From Halostella pelagica (GTDB lineage Archaea > Halobacteriota > Halobacteria > Halobacteriales > Natronoarchaeaceae): a DNA stretch of 64,000 nt. Made by a program: the position numbers and the translations under genes. Location of the stretch: assembly GCA_005954745.1 (NCBI GenBank), contig CP040678.1:1488001-1552000 (forward strand), read 5' to 3'. Position 1 is the first letter of the stretch, and each line of letters starts with the position of its first letter. The notes under the pieces were generated by a model. The model had not been told where the DNA came from. It made no database searches and was given only the letters and a program-made list of their open reading frames with translations. Shown one piece after another: positions 52,763-62,181 of this stretch.

Positions 52763-53248
52763 ATGGACGCGGACACAAGCACCGGACGCCATCTCGGCGC
52801 GCAGTTGATGACTGTCGGAGGAGCCCTGTTCGTCGGATACGGGATATATTCGCTTCTCCGGACCGTTCTCGGCATCCGGTACGAGGTCGGTGTGGAATCG
52901 CTCGCCGAATCGACAGCGCCGGATCCGGCGCTGTTCGACTATCTCGACCACCTCCACGTCGCGTTCAGCGGCTTCATGATCGCCACCGGTATCGCAGTCG
53001 TCAGCCTCGCGTGGTACGGCGTCCGGCGGGGCTACCCATGGACGTGGTCGGCTGCGGTCCTGACCGCGACGGTCGCACTGGTGACGGCGATTCCCGTCCA
53101 CTTCGGCGCGGCGTTCGACTACGACCACCTGGTCCATCTCGGACCGCTCTACCTCGCAGCGGTCGCGTTCGCCGCCGGAGCCGCCGTCTCGGGCCGCGCT
53201 CTGCACTGGCAGGCGCGCACGCCGGAGGACGACAACGTCGAAACGTAG
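52763..53248 (+). CDS. Four-helix membrane protein divergent from P450
   Basis: A 161-residue protein with four helices (about residues 13-33, 58-80, 86-107 and 113-141) and loops rich in His and Asp (DYLDHLHVAF, FDYDHLVHL). No family is recognised. Only 87 bases separate it from the P450 start, so the two may share control. Confidence 0.68.
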   Translation: MDADTSTGRHLGAQLMTVGGALFVGYGIYSLLRTVLGIRYEVGVESLAESTAPDPALFDYLDHLHVAFSGFMIATGIAVVSLAWYGVRRGYPWTWSAAVLTATVALVTAIPVHFGAAFDYDHLVHLGPLYLAAVAFAAGAAVSGRALHWQARTPEDDNVET

Positions 53249-53343
53249 CTGACAGGCCGCCGTCAGACGAGCTACCGGCCGCCTCCGTCACAGCGCCGCC
53301 GCTTGCGAACGGACGTGATACCGAAAACAGTTCGAATCGACGT

Positions 53344-54117
53344 TTAAATCCCGCTCTCGAAGTCGTCGAGCGAGTAGGCGGGTTCGGCACCGCGGCGGTC
53401 CAGCGTCTCGTTGGCGAGGAGCCAGTAGACGACCGAAAGCGCCTTTCGACCCTTGTTGTTCGTCGGGACTGCGAGGTCGACGTTGCCGAGGCCGTTGTTG
53501 GAGTCACACATCGCGATGACCGGGATGCCGACCGTGATAGCCTCCTTGACGGCCTGGGCGTCGCCGATGGGGTCGGTGACGACCAGTACGTCCGGCTCGA
53601 TGTACCCCTCGTACTTGGGGTTGGTCAGCGTGCCCGGGATGAATCGACCGGTGCGGGCGCGAGCGCCCACCGCGTCGGCGAACTTCTCGGCCGGGAAGCG
53701 ACCGTACTGGCGCGACGACGTGATGAGTATCTGCTCCGGGTCGTAGTTCGCCAGGAAGTTCGCGGCGGTCCGGATCCGGCTGTCCGTCTTCGAGACGTCC
53801 AGCACGTACAGACCGTCGGTACGGACTCGGTGGATGTACCGGCTCATGTCCTTGGTCTTCTGCTGGGTCCCGATGTGGACCCCCGCGCCGAGGTAGTCCT
53901 CGACGGGGATGAGGAGGTCGGCCTCCTCGTCGGACATGACGTCCTCGTCTAGCTGTGGTTCGTCCTCGGTCGCCGCTTCGGCGTCCTCGGGGGTCGCTTC
54001 CTCCGCGGGCTCCGCGTCCTCGGTCTGAGCCGCCGGACCGGCACCCTCTGCCGGTTCGGGGTCGACCTCTTCTTCGGCCGCGTCGAGCCCTTCCTGTTCT
54101 GCGTCGTTCTCTGTCAT
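53344..54117 (-). CDS. rps2: Ribosomal protein S2 with acidic N-terminal extension
   Basis: A 257-residue S2. The first 50 residues are an acidic, low-complexity tail ([34 protein letters not shown], about residues 15-50). The body shows [44 protein letters not shown]-type segments and [24 protein letters not shown]. It overlaps enolase by ATGA and ends the operon. Confidence 0.96.
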   Translation of the reverse strand: MTENDAEQEGLDAAEEEVDPEPAEGAGPAAQTEDAEPAEEATPEDAEAATEDEPQLDEDVMSDEEADLLIPVEDYLGAGVHIGTQQKTKDMSRYIHRVRTDGLYVLDVSKTDSRIRTAANFLANYDPEQILITSSRQYGRFPAEKFADAVGARARTGRFIPGTLTNPKYEGYIEPDVLVVTDPIGDAQAVKEAITVGIPVIAMCDSNNGLGNVDLAVPTNNKGRKALSVVYWLLANETLDRRGAEPAYSLDDFESGI

Positions 54118-55319
54118 AGTGCGTCGTCCGCGATGCGGATGAGTTCGTTGAGTTTGGCGGTTCGCTCGCCGCCGACCGTCCCCGTCTTGATGAACGGGGC
54201 GTCGGTCGCGACGGCGAGGTGTGCGATGGTCGCGTCCTCCGTCTCGCCACTGCGGTGGGAGACAACGGCGTCGTAGCCGTGTTCCTCGGCCAGTTCGATG
54301 GCGTCGAAGGCGTCGGTCAGCGTGCCGATCTGGTTGGGCTTGATCAGGATGCTGTTGCCAGCGCCCTGATCGATGCCCGTCTGCAGGCGGTCCGTGTTCG
54401 TGACGAACAGGTCGTCGCCGCAGACGAGCGTCCGGTCGCCGACCCGGTCCGTCAGGTCGGCGAACGCCTCGTAATCGTCCTCGTCGAGCGGGTCCTCTAC
54501 GTAGACGAGGTCGTACTCCGAGACGAGGTCGGCGATGTAGTCGATCTGTTCGTCCGTGTCACGGACGCGGTCGCCGTACACGTAGCCGCCGGCGTCAGCG
54601 TCGTACAGTTCGGCACCGGCCACGTCGAGGCCGAATCCGATCTCGAAGCCGAACTCGCCGCTGACGGTGTCGACCGCCTCGGCCATGATATCGAACGCCT
54701 CGGCGTCGTCGATAGAGGGCGCCCACGCGCCCTCGTCTCCTTTGCCCGAGGGGACGCCGCGCTCTTCGAGGATGTCGGCGACCTCCTGGTGGACGGCAGC
54801 GTTGGCGAAGACGGCGTCGGAGACGCTCGGCGCGCCGACCGGCGCGGCGAGGAACTCCTGGATGTGGGTTGCGTCCGCGGCGTGTTCGCCGCCGCCGATG
54901 ACGTTGCCAAGCGGCGTCGGGAAGTTCTCTCCGCGGAACGTGCCGCCGAGATGCTGGTACGTCGGCGCGCCGATCACGTCGGCACCGGCTTTCGCCGCAG
55001 CCATGCTGATGGCGACGGCGCTGTTCGCACCGATCTCCGAGAAGTCGTCGGTGCCGTCCGCGCCGCGCAAGGCGTTGTCCACGTCTCGCTGATTGCCCGC
55101 GTACACCTGCCCTTCGAGACGAGGCACGGCGAGTTCTCGGGCCTTCGCGATCGCCTCGTTCGGGGGAAGCTCGATAGCCTCGTACTCGCCCGTGCTCGCG
55201 CCGCTCGGGGCCGCCGCCCGGCCGAAGCCGCCGCTCTCGGTGAGGACGTCCGCCTCGACGGTCGGGTTCCCCCTGGAATCGAGCACGCGACGCAGTCGCA
55301 CGGTAGTTATCAACGTCAC
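54114..55319 (-). CDS. eno: Enolase
   Basis: A 401-residue enolase, GTG start overlapping the RpoK stop. [19 protein letters not shown] starts it; [17 protein letters not shown] and [17 protein letters not shown] give metal ligand and catalytic Lys; [20 protein letters not shown] is the C-terminal motif. It makes phosphoenolpyruvate. A glycolytic gene within a ribosomal operon is usual for haloarchaea. Confidence 0.97.
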   Translation of the reverse strand: MTLITTVRLRRVLDSRGNPTVEADVLTESGGFGRAAAPSGASTGEYEAIELPPNEAIAKARELAVPRLEGQVYAGNQRDVDNALRGADGTDDFSEIGANSAVAISMAAAKAGADVIGAPTYQHLGGTFRGENFPTPLGNVIGGGEHAADATHIQEFLAAPVGAPSVSDAVFANAAVHQEVADILEERGVPSGKGDEGAWAPSIDDAEAFDIMAEAVDTVSGEFGFEIGFGLDVAGAELYDADAGGYVYGDRVRDTDEQIDYIADLVSEYDLVYVEDPLDEDDYEAFADLTDRVGDRTLVCGDDLFVTNTDRLQTGIDQGAGNSILIKPNQIGTLTDAFDAIELAEEHGYDAVVSHRSGETEDATIAHLAVATDAPFIKTGTVGGERTAKLNELIRIADDAL

Positions 55320-55498
55320 GTCGAATCCCTCGTGACTGTAAACGGCAACACGCCTGCGTCGTACTCCTCCGCGGCGATCAGGATCGGCTCGGTCTGGTCG
55401 GTGTCGATGAGCACCGGTGCGCCGTACGACACCTGCAGCGCTCTCGCGCCCAGGATCCGCGCTTTCTCGTATCGGGTGAAGCGTTCTGATCGCGACAT
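55316..55498 (-). CDS. rpoK: RNA polymerase subunit K (Rpb6)
   Basis: A 60-residue Rpo[27 protein letters not shown] and [13 protein letters not shown]. It helps assemble the polymerase core. It overlaps the enolase GTG and directly abuts RpoN. Confidence 0.95.
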   Translation of the reverse strand: MSRSERFTRYEKARILGARALQVSYGAPVLIDTDQTEPILIAAEEYDAGVLPFTVTRDST

Positions 55499-55692
55499 TA
55501 CTGATAGGGGGAGACGATGTCGACGAGGTCCTTGTGAGACACGATCATCCGCCGACAGCAGTGGCGCTCGACGCCGAGGTCGTCGAGGACCGCTTCGGGG
55601 TCCTCGTCTCCCTCTCGTGCGCGTGCCTTGAACTCTTCCCAGTGTTCACCTACGACGTTGCCGCACGTGAAACACCGGACAGGTACCATCAT
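55498..55692 (-). CDS. rpoN: RNA polymerase subunit N (Rpb10)
   Basis: A 64-residue Rpo[23 protein letters not shown] with C-x2-C, and [18 protein letters not shown] with the CC pair, forming a zinc bundle. It stabilises the polymerase D/L platform. An ATG one codon later (55689) is possible. Confidence 0.95.
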   Translation of the reverse strand: MMVPVRCFTCGNVVGEHWEEFKARAREGDEDPEAVLDDLGVERHCCRRMIVSHKDLVDIVSPYQ

Positions 55693-55695
55693 GGG

Positions 55696-56091
55696 TTAGC
55701 GGTAGGACTTCTGGTAGCGGGCCCGCGCCCCGGGGCCGCCCCACTTCTTGGGTTCGGACTGCCGGACGTCGTTGACCAGCAGGGAACGGTCGAACTCCAT
55801 GAACGAGTCGCGGAGTTCGGCGTCGCCCAAGTGCTGGACGATGCCGCGGGCGATGGCGGTTCGGACCGCGTCCGCCTGCCCGCTGATACCGCCGCCCTCG
55901 ACGCTGATGTCGACGTCCACCTGCTCGCGCTCCTCACCGGCGATGCGGAACGGCTCCAGCATCTTCAGGCGCGCGAGTTCCGGTTCGACCAGCTCGACTG
56001 GCTGGGAGTTGATGCGGACCTTGCCGTCGCCGTCGCGAACGGTCGCGCGGGCGATGGCGGTCTTTTTCTTGCCGCTCGTGTTGGTTACCAT
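55696..56091 (-). CDS. rps9: Ribosomal protein S9 (uS9)
   Basis: A 131-residue S9. [21 protein letters not shown] starts it, [24 protein letters not shown] follows, and the [14 protein letters not shown] tail reaches the P-site tRNA. It overlaps L13 by 7 bases. Confidence 0.97.
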   Translation of the reverse strand: MVTNTSGKKKTAIARATVRDGDGKVRINSQPVELVEPELARLKMLEPFRIAGEEREQVDVDISVEGGGISGQADAVRTAIARGIVQHLGDAELRDSFMEFDRSLLVNDVRQSEPKKWGGPGARARYQKSYR

Positions 56092-56522
56092 GTGACGTTA
56101 GCACCCAGTTCGTTGCTGACCTCGCCCAGATGGACGAAGCGGATGTTCGACAGGCGATCCAGCGACGTTCCGTCGAGGATCTCCCCGTCGCGGTCGTGGG
56201 GGTTGCCCACGTAGACGCGGACGTTCTCGAACGCCTCGCGGCCGCGTTTCTTCTTGTAGGGGAGCATCCCGCGGATCGACCGCTTGAGGATCTCGTCCGG
56301 CCGCTTCGGGTAGTACGGTCCGCTGTCGGAGCCGAGTTCCCGGCGCTTCCGGTACTTGCTCATGATGTCGTCCTCGTCGCCAGTGATGACCGCGTCCTCC
56401 GCGTTGATCACGGCCACGCGCTCACCGTTCAGTGCTTTCTCCGCCACCTGACTTGCGACGCGGCCGAGGATGCAGTCGCGCGCATCTACGGCGACGTCCG
56501 CTTCGAACTCTGCGATACTCAT
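56085..56522 (-). CDS. rpl13: Ribosomal protein L13 (uL13)
   Basis: A 145-residue L13: [46 protein letters not shown] and [13 protein letters not shown]. An early assembly protein of the large subunit. It overlaps L18e by ATGA and S9 by 7 bases. Confidence 0.97.
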   Translation of the reverse strand: MSIAEFEADVAVDARDCILGRVASQVAEKALNGERVAVINAEDAVITGDEDDIMSKYRKRRELGSDSGPYYPKRPDEILKRSIRGMLPYKKKRGREAFENVRVYVGNPHDRDGEILDGTSLDRLSNIRFVHLGEVSNELGANVTW

Positions 56523-56869
56523 CGGATCACCCGCACGTTGCTACCTTCGGGGTTCTGTTCGATTGCCTGTGCCAGATCTATCGTCTCGCCGACCTTCTCG
56601 ATCTTCGTTTCGGCCGTCGACGAGAAGTCGACGGCGGCGACGGTGACGTTCTTCTGTATTGCACCGCTCCCGAGAACCTTGCCCGGCACGATGACCGTCT
56701 CGTCTTCCCGGGCGTACCGTTCGATTCGGCCCAGGTTGACTTCGGCGTGCGTGCTGCGTGGTTTCTCGAGGCGGGCCGCCACGTCCTTCCAGACGTTGGC
56801 GTCAGAATCCCGCGCCACCGATTTCAGCTCGGCGACAAGACTGCTCAGCCTCGGATTTGTCTTACTCAT
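56519..56869 (-). CDS. rpl18e: Ribosomal protein L18e
   Basis: A 116-residue L18e (once HL29): [45 protein letters not shown], and [18 protein letters not shown]. It lies directly after tRNA-Leu, as in Haloarcula marismortui. Confidence 0.96.
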   Translation of the reverse strand: MSKTNPRLSSLVAELKSVARDSDANVWKDVAARLEKPRSTHAEVNLGRIERYAREDETVIVPGKVLGSGAIQKNVTVAAVDFSSTAETKIEKVGETIDLAQAIEQNPEGSNVRVIR

Positions 56870-56893
56870 AACGTATCCTCATTGAAGAAGTGA

Positions 56894-56978
56894 TGCAGGG
56901 AGCAGGATTTGAACCTGCGGACTCCTACGAGACAGCGCCCTGAACGCTGCGCCGTTGGCCTGACTTGGCTATCCCTGC
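56894..56978 (-). tRNA. tRNA-Leu (anticodon CAG)
   Basis: An 85-nt type II tRNA. The acceptor stem GCAGGGA pairs with TCCCTGC, the anticodon loop is TTCAGGG (anticodon CAG) on a CAGCG/CGCTG stem, a long variable arm follows, and the T arm is GCAGG-TTCAAAT-CCTGC. CCA is not encoded. It sits between RpoD and L18e and is probably cut from their transcript. Confidence 0.93.
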
Positions 56979-57017
56979 ACGTCGTGCCCTCGTAGGCATT
57001 GGTTCCTTGTTCGGTGC

Positions 57018-57103
57018 CCTTCAAACCAGTTTCGGTTGCCGATTCGTATCGGGTCCCGCGGCTCCCGCCGGAGCGGGCGGCCGTCAGGGAACCGGTTTGA
57101 AGG
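57018..57103. promoter_or_regulatory. Inverted repeat between RpoD and tRNA-Leu
   Basis: CCTTCAAACC (57018-57027) and GGTTTGAAGG (57094-57103) are perfect 10-bp arms, with a GC-rich inner hairpin (GCTCCCGCC/GGAGCGGGC region). It may guide processing or promoter activity between RpoD and tRNA-Leu. Confidence 0.45.
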
Positions 57104-57114
57104 ATCATCTGTGC

Positions 57115-57894
57115 TTATAGTTGGACTGCTTCGCGTAGTTCCGTCGCACGGTCTTCAAGCGACCCGACCGCGCGGGACACGAGTTCCTCGACCGTGAGCG
57201 ACCCGTCCGTTTCGACGTCGAACACGAACGCGTTCGACACGTCGTTGACCTCCACCTCCTTGCCGGGGTACCGGTTCGTGAGGTCGTTGTCGAACTCCTC
57301 GGTCGGGACGAGGTCGCCGTTCACGGCGTTGCCCTCCGCGTGCTCCGCGGCGCGTTCCTCGATGACGCCGCGCAGGATGTTGGGCTCTTGCTCCTCGAAC
57401 TCGGCCGCGTCGCCGACCACGTCGACGTACTGGAGGTGGCGGTAACCGACCGCGACGCCGCCCTGATGTTTGGCGTGGCTCTTGCCACTGTCGAGTACGG
57501 CCTCGGCCTCCAGTTCGAGACGCTGGTCGTCCTTGAGGTCGATGATCGGAATGTTGTCGTCGGCCGGTTCGACGACGCTGTCACCGCTGACGAGGTCGCC
57601 GGAGTACGCCGTGCTCGGCCCCTTGACGTCGATACTCAAAGTGACGACGTCACCCTCCTCGAACTCGCCTTCGGGAGTGGTCAACGGCACCATCCCGAGA
57701 CGGTGTGCGATCTGCTCGTCGAACATGACCGACGAGTTCTCGATCACGCGGACGCTGTCGACGGAGAGCGTGGGCACGTCGGCGATCATCGCCCGGCGGA
57801 TGCCGTTGGCGAACGCCGGCGTCACGCCGCGGACGAGGAACCGGGCGGATCGGTCCCCGCGTTCGATGAACTCAACGTCGTACTCTTCTGCCAT
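57115..57894 (-). CDS. rpoD: RNA polymerase subunit D (Rpb3)
   Basis: A 259-residue Rpo[30 protein letters not shown] starts the dimerisation domain with [19 protein letters not shown] and [15 protein letters not shown] follow. The insert region (residues about 150-200) has no cysteines, so no Fe-S cluster, unlike some archaea. Next in operon after S11. Confidence 0.96.
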   Translation of the reverse strand: MAEEYDVEFIERGDRSARFLVRGVTPAFANGIRRAMIADVPTLSVDSVRVIENSSVMFDEQIAHRLGMVPLTTPEGEFEEGDVVTLSIDVKGPSTAYSGDLVSGDSVVEPADDNIPIIDLKDDQRLELEAEAVLDSGKSHAKHQGGVAVGYRHLQYVDVVGDAAEFEEQEPNILRGVIEERAAEHAEGNAVNGDLVPTEEFDNDLTNRYPGKEVEVNDVSNAFVFDVETDGSLTVEELVSRAVGSLEDRATELREAVQL

Positions 57895-57897
57895 GGG

Positions 57898-58290
57898 TTA
57901 GAATCCGCCCTTCCCTTTGGGAGCGCGCGACCCGTCGTGCGGGATCGGCGTGACGTCTTCGATCCGACCGATCTCCAGACCGGCGCGGGCCAGGGCTCGG
58001 ATAGTCGCCTGTGCGCCCGGGCCGGGACTCTTCTGGAGGTTGCCGCCGGGACCGCGGACGCGAACGTGGACGCCCTCGACGCCGGCCGCCAGTACGTCCT
58101 CGGCGACCGTTTCGGCCATCTGCATGGCCGCGTACGGCGACGCCTCGTCGCGGTTCTGCTTGACGACCGCGCCGCCGGACGAATCGGCTATCGTCTCGGC
58201 GCCGGTGAGGTCGGTGACGGTGATGATCGTGTTGTTGAACGATGCGTGCACGTGGGCGATGCCCCACTTGCTGTCTTCTGATTCGCTCAT
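57898..58290 (-). CDS. rps11: Ribosomal protein S11 (uS11)
   Basis: A 130-residue S11: [66 protein letters not shown] and the tail [17 protein letters not shown]. It forms the platform near the E site. Three bases before RpoD. Confidence 0.97.
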   Translation of the reverse strand: MSESEDSKWGIAHVHASFNNTIITVTDLTGAETIADSSGGAVVKQNRDEASPYAAMQMAETVAEDVLAAGVEGVHVRVRGPGGNLQKSPGPGAQATIRALARAGLEIGRIEDVTPIPHDGSRAPKGKGGF

Positions 58291-58291
58291 G

Positions 58292-58816
58292 TTATTGTTC
58301 CTCCGCGCGTTCGGGGTGGAGATCGTCCGCGAGCGGGCTCGTGTCGTCGAAGTCGATGTACTCCGCTTCGTCGACGTCGACCTTGTACGACGGTCGCGTG
58401 ACGCGGCTCTCGCCGACCACGACGTGTCCGTGAACGATGAACTGCCGGGCCTGCTCCGGCGTGTTCGCGAGTCCCTTGCGGTAGGCGACCGTCTGGAGGC
58501 GACGTTCGAGAACGTCGTTGATCTCGAGGGACAGGATGTCGTCGAGACCGTCCTCCTCGTCGAGGACGCCGATCCGCTTCAGGCGGGCGAGGAACTCGTC
58601 GCCGCGCTTTGCGGCGGCCTCGGCGTCGCCCTGCGCGCGACCGAGCAGCGCACGCGCCTCGCGGCGGTACGAGCGCAGTTCGGACTGAGCGCGCCAGAGT
58701 TCTTCCTTGTTTTTCAGGCCGTAGCGGCCGACGAGGTCGTGTTCGCCGGCGATCCGCTCGCCCTGCCAGGGGTGGTTCGGGGTCTCGTAAGCCTTCGTTT
58801 TGCTTCCGAGCGGCAT
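58292..58816 (-). CDS. rps4: Ribosomal protein S4 (uS4)
   Basis: A 174-residue S4. [20 protein letters not shown] starts it, [20 protein letters not shown] and the S4 RNA-binding domain [30 protein letters not shown] follow (residues about 105-140). A primary 16S binding protein. Lies between S11 and S13. Confidence 0.97.
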   Translation of the reverse strand: MPLGSKTKAYETPNHPWQGERIAGEHDLVGRYGLKNKEELWRAQSELRSYRREARALLGRAQGDAEAAAKRGDEFLARLKRIGVLDEEDGLDDILSLEINDVLERRLQTVAYRKGLANTPEQARQFIVHGHVVVGESRVTRPSYKVDVDEAEYIDFDDTSPLADDLHPERAEEQ

Positions 58817-58819
58817 CGG

Positions 58820-59356
58820 TTAGAGCCCCCCCTCGTCCTCGTCTTCCTCTCCGGCGGCCTCTTCCGCGGCTTCCTCGCGGATCTCCTCGACGTTGACGCC
58901 GATAGTCCCCTCGGTACGGCCGGTGGACTTCGTGCGCTGGCCGCGGACCTTCTGGCCGCGGTTGTGGCGGACGCCACGGTAGGAACTGATCATCTTCATG
59001 CGGTTGATGTCCTGCCGTCGCGTCATCGAGAGGTCGTTGCCGGTCTCGTGTGTGGTCTCGCCGCTGAAGAAGTCGTTGCGGCGGTTGGTGAGCCACTCCG
59101 GGACCGTGTCCGCGTAGTTCTCGACCTCGTCGGTCACGCGTTCGATCTCGTCGTCTTCGAGTCGGCCGAACGTCGCCTTCCGGTCTACGTTCGCCTCGTC
59201 GGCGATGATGCGGGCTGTTCGTCGCCCGATGCCGTTCATCTCGATGAGTGATCGCTCTACGGCCTTCGTCCCATCGAGGTCCGTTTGCCCGATGCGGACG
59301 AAGTAGCGAAGATCCTCATCGTCTTCGGGTTCGTCCTGTGGTTCTTCTGCACTCAT
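58820..59356 (-). CDS. rps13: Ribosomal protein S13 (uS13)
   Basis: A 178-residue S13. DLRYFVRIGQTDLDGTKAVE starts it, LIEMNGIGRRTARIIADEANVD holds the helix-hairpin-helix, and SYRGVRHNRGQKVRGQRTKSTGRT binds the tRNA side. The acidic tail EEAAEEAAGEEDEDEGGL is a haloarchaeal feature. First protein gene of the operon. Confidence 0.97.
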   Translation of the reverse strand: MSAEEPQDEPEDDEDLRYFVRIGQTDLDGTKAVERSLIEMNGIGRRTARIIADEANVDRKATFGRLEDDEIERVTDEVENYADTVPEWLTNRRNDFFSGETTHETGNDLSMTRRQDINRMKMISSYRGVRHNRGQKVRGQRTKSTGRTEGTIGVNVEEIREEAAEEAAGEEDEDEGGL

Positions 59357-59453
59357 AGCTGATCTGTTGTCTGGGTCGAAGCGTCGAAAACGCTTCGATG
59401 ATTTCGTCGGGGCTGAAACCCCTCGCGAACCGGAAGTTCCGGTTCCAGTACGA

Positions 59454-59538
59454 CGTCGTGGCGGGGATTTGAACCCCGGAGGCTTGACGCCACAGAGTTA
59501 GCAACCCTGCGCCTTGGGCCAGGCTAGGCTACCACGAC
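59454..59538 (-). tRNA. tRNA-Ser (anticodon GCT)
   Basis: An 85-nt type II tRNA. GTCGTGG pairs with CCACGAC, discriminator G (serine identity), anticodon loop TTGCTAA (anticodon GCT) on a CAGGG/CTCTG stem, long variable arm, T arm CGGGG-TTCAAAT-CCCCG. CCA is not encoded. It leads the S13 operon, 97 bases before S13. Confidence 0.93.
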
Positions 59539-59889
59539 TCGCTGTTCTATCTCCGCCCTCTCGGACTCGGGGCCCGATACCCCTACATCGTATTGCGTTC
59601 AATTCTACTCCCTCTCGGGTACTTAAGCGTCACGAAAGTATCGGGAACCGTGACGGTGCGACAAACCGGTGCCGGTCGCGCAGCGAACGGTCCAGCGAGC
59701 CGTCAGACGCTCGCTACTCCCTCGAATGACCCGGACAGTCTCTCGTGTGGAAGCGTAGCTCCGCTCGCAGTTGCGACAGGGTGTGCTCGTTCGGCACCCC
59801 GAAACGCGACCTTCGTAGGGATCGTTGGAACTGTGTACCGGTGTTCGCCGTCCCCGCGTCGACAAGCTACTGTATCTCGACAGTCCCTC
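59539..59889. other. Gap upstream of the tRNA-Ser/S13 operon
   Basis: No gene is seen. It holds a minus-strand TATA element CTTAAGT (59621-59627), predicting transcription from near 59598 into tRNA-Ser, and the A3 repeat at its right end. The rest shows no clear signal. Confidence 0.5.
59816..59889. repeat. 74-bp inverted-end element (copy A3)
   Basis: It begins TAGGGATC (59816-59823), carries ACTGTGTACCG (59830-59840), and ends CGACAGTCCCTCT abutting the moaA stop. It matches copy A2 (opposite strand) at 41 of the first 50 positions, and it lies the other way round relative to its gene. Confidence 0.7.
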
Positions 59890-60924
59890 TCAGGCCCCGA
59901 TGTACTCCTCGTTGATCTCCCACTCGCCGTCGTCGTTTTTGATCATGTACTCGCCGTAGTACGGCACGCGGTTGTCGACGGTTTCGCGGAACGTCTCGCG
60001 GATCTCGGGTTTTTCCATCTCGCCCATCGAGCGCAGGTCGTCGTTGCGGTTGAGACACCCTTTGAGATATCCTTCGTGCGTGACGCGCACGCGGTGACAG
60101 TTCGCGCAGAAGTCAGCGTTTTCGACGGGGTCGACGATCTCGACCATACCGCGTCCCGCGTTGGGGTCGTCTCTGGTCGCGTGATCGCCGTTTTCTGACG
60201 TGTCGGCGGGGTCCGACCCGTCTTCGCCGCCGATCCAGTAACGCCGTCTGCCGTGCATCTCGCGGCGCTCGATCTCGTCGGCCTGTTCCTCTAGCCAGCC
60301 GTGGACGCGTTCGATGTCGATGTTCCACTCGGGGCGGCCGGTGAGTTCGGGCATGTACTCGATTAACTGCAACTGGAGACCGTCGTTCTCGGCGACGTGG
60401 TCGACCATCTCGGGCACGTAGCCCGCGGTGTGTTCGAACACGACCATGTTGAGTTTGACGGGGTCGAGACCGGCGTCGAGGGCCGCCTCGACGCCTTCAA
60501 GCACCTGTTCGTACGCGCCGCTTTTGGTCACCTCGGCGAAGTCGTCGGGGTCGAGCGCGTCCTGCGAGACGTTGACGCGTTCGAGGCCGGCGTCGACGAG
60601 GTCCGGCGCTCGGCCGGGGAGGAAGGTGCCGTTGGTCGTCATCGACACCTCCATCTCGTCGGGGGTCCGGCGGATGATCTCTTCGAGGTCCTGGCGAAGC
60701 ATCGGTTCGCCGCCCGTAAACTTCACTGAGTCGACGTCGAACTCGGCGGCAACCTCCAGAAAGCGGACGACTTCGTCGGCCGTCATCTCGTCGTCTTGCG
60801 GATCCATCGGACCGCGCGTATCGCCCAGACCCTCGTTGTGGCAGTAGACGCAGTCGAAGTTACACCGGTCGGTCAACGACACCCGCACACCCGACACCTC
60901 CCGACCGAACTCGTCCGCGAGCAT
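59890..60924 (-). CDS. moaA: GTP 3',8-cyclase MoaA
   Basis: A 344-residue radical-SAM enzyme of molybdopterin synthesis. [15 protein letters not shown] holds CX3CX2[17 protein letters not shown] binds [23 protein letters not shown] is the C-terminal Fe-S cluster. The C terminus is YIGA, not the usual GG. An insert of about 30 acidic residues lies before the last cluster. It would supply Moco for the 3441 oxidoreductase. Confidence 0.94.
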   Translation of the reverse strand: MLADEFGREVSGVRVSLTDRCNFDCVYCHNEGLGDTRGPMDPQDDEMTADEVVRFLEVAAEFDVDSVKFTGGEPMLRQDLEEIIRRTPDEMEVSMTTNGTFLPGRAPDLVDAGLERVNVSQDALDPDDFAEVTKSGAYEQVLEGVEAALDAGLDPVKLNMVVFEHTAGYVPEMVDHVAENDGLQLQLIEYMPELTGRPEWNIDIERVHGWLEEQADEIERREMHGRRRYWIGGEDGSDPADTSENGDHATRDDPNAGRGMVEIVDPVENADFCANCHRVRVTHEGYLKGCLNRNDDLRSMGEMEKPEIRETFRETVDNRVPYYGEYMIKNDDGEWEINEEYIGA

Positions 60925-60947
60925 ACCATCACATCGTGACCGCTCGT

Positions 60948-60955
60948 TCTTAAAT
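60948..60955 (-). promoter_or_regulatory. TATA box of moaA
   Basis: On the minus strand ATTTAAGA, 24-31 bases before the ATG at 60924. Leaderless spacing. Confidence 0.5.
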
Positions 60956-61090
60956 CCGCTGTCGGGGACGGGCAGTTCGTAACCGGAATTAGTTACGGGA
61001 CGTGGAGGACGCCGGTCGAAGCGAAGCGCCAGCCACTGAAGCCGGAACTGACCGAGCGAAACGAACGCGGTTCAGAGACCACGACAGTGC

Positions 61091-61096
61091 TTATTA
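61091..61096 (+). promoter_or_regulatory. TATA box of the 61120 regulator
   Basis: TTATTA 24-29 bases before the ATG at 61120. It decides the start in favour of MSGPRD over the longer frame from 61087. Confidence 0.5.
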
Positions 61097-61119
61097 CCGG
61101 GGGCCGATCAGAGACAGAC

Positions 61120-62052
61120 ATGAGCGGACCCCGCGACCCGGACGACGACATCCCGCCCAGCGACGCCTTTCAGGTCCTCGGGAGCGAGACGCGGTTGCGC
61201 ATCCTGCGCGCGCTCGTAGACGACGGACGGCCGACGCGGCGCTCGTTCTCTGAACTGCACGAGGCCACCGACGAAGACACGTCTGCAGGGTTCGCGTACC
61301 ACCTCCGGCAGTTGACCGACCGGTACGTCCGCAACGTTGGCGACGAGTACGAACTCACCTACGCGGGGACCGCTATCGCCCGCACCGTCGCCGCGGGCAC
61401 GTACACGGAGAGTGTGAGTCGGGACTCCGTCGGGCTTTCCGACGCCTGTCCCCACTGCGGCGAGGCGGCGCTGGTCGTCCGCGTGGAGGACAACGTGACG
61501 ACTGTCGCCTGCGAGGCCTGTAACGGCCCGGTTCTGGAACTCCCGTTCCCGCCGAGCGGGCACGACACCCACGACGACGAGGACCTCCCGGCGGCGTTCG
61601 ACTCGCACCACCGCCACCGGATCGCCGGGTTCTCGACGGGGGTCTGCCCGGAGTGCGGCGGTGCCGTCGACGCGGACGCCGAACGCGCCGGCGACCCCGG
61701 ACCGGCGACGGTGACGTTCTCGTGCGTGGCCTGCGGCGCGCGCCTGCGCTGTCCGGTCACGCTCGCGACGCTCGACCACCCTGCTGTCGTGTCGTTCTAC
61801 CACGAACACGGCCACGACGTGCGCGACCGCCCGCTCTGGAACGTCGGCGACGAGTGGCGCGAGCGCGTTGTCTCCGAGGACCCCTGGTGCGTCCGCGTCA
61901 CTACCAGGCTAGAGGACGAGGAACTCGCGCTGTTCGTCGCCCGCGACGGAACGGTCGTGGAACACCGCCGCCGGACCGTCACGGAATCGGAGGCGGAGGG
62001 AGACGAAAGCGTCGACGGGGCGAGCGGCGGGAGCGAGAGCGCGTCGGCCTGA
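61120..62052 (+). CDS. HTH regulator with zinc-ribbon domains
   Basis: A 310-residue protein. Residues 15-90 are an ArsR-like winged helix (DAFQVLGSETRLRILRALVDDGR, FAYHLRQLTDRYVRN). Then zinc ribbons follow: ACPHCGEAALVV with CEACNGP, and VCPECGGAVD with CVACGARLRC. The C-terminal 80 residues are a mixed domain (PLWNVGDEWRERVVSEDPWCV). HTH plus zinc ribbons suggests a DNA-binding regulator. An inverted-repeat element starts just after its stop. Confidence 0.88.
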   Translation: MSGPRDPDDDIPPSDAFQVLGSETRLRILRALVDDGRPTRRSFSELHEATDEDTSAGFAYHLRQLTDRYVRNVGDEYELTYAGTAIARTVAAGTYTESVSRDSVGLSDACPHCGEAALVVRVEDNVTTVACEACNGPVLELPFPPSGHDTHDDEDLPAAFDSHHRHRIAGFSTGVCPECGGAVDADAERAGDPGPATVTFSCVACGARLRCPVTLATLDHPAVVSFYHEHGHDVRDRPLWNVGDEWRERVVSEDPWCVRVTTRLEDEELALFVARDGTVVEHRRRTVTESEAEGDESVDGASGGSESASA

Positions 62053-62053
62053 T

Positions 62054-62159
62054 ACTGTCGGCTGTAATTCGTCGAACAGTGGTTCGACAGCAAACAGTGT
62101 GTAAGCAAGTAACACGGCCATACTTGCCTCGCAGTCTTCACGTACTTACAGCCGACAGT
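62054..62159. repeat. 106-bp inverted-repeat element (copy B)
   Basis: Perfect 14-bp ends ACTGTCGGCTGTAA (62054-62067) and complement (62146-62159). An inner hairpin GTCGAAC-AGTG-GTTCGAC (about 62071-62088) follows the left end. It begins one base after the stop of the 61120 gene. It looks like a MITE; no target duplication is clear. Confidence 0.6.
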
Positions 62160-62181
62160 GTGAGTTCCCGACTCGGCCCGA

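Noticed and set aside
51338-53248. A biosynthetic gene cluster around the P450
   Set aside because: No synthase, cyclase, ferredoxin or transporter beside it; only one membrane gene.
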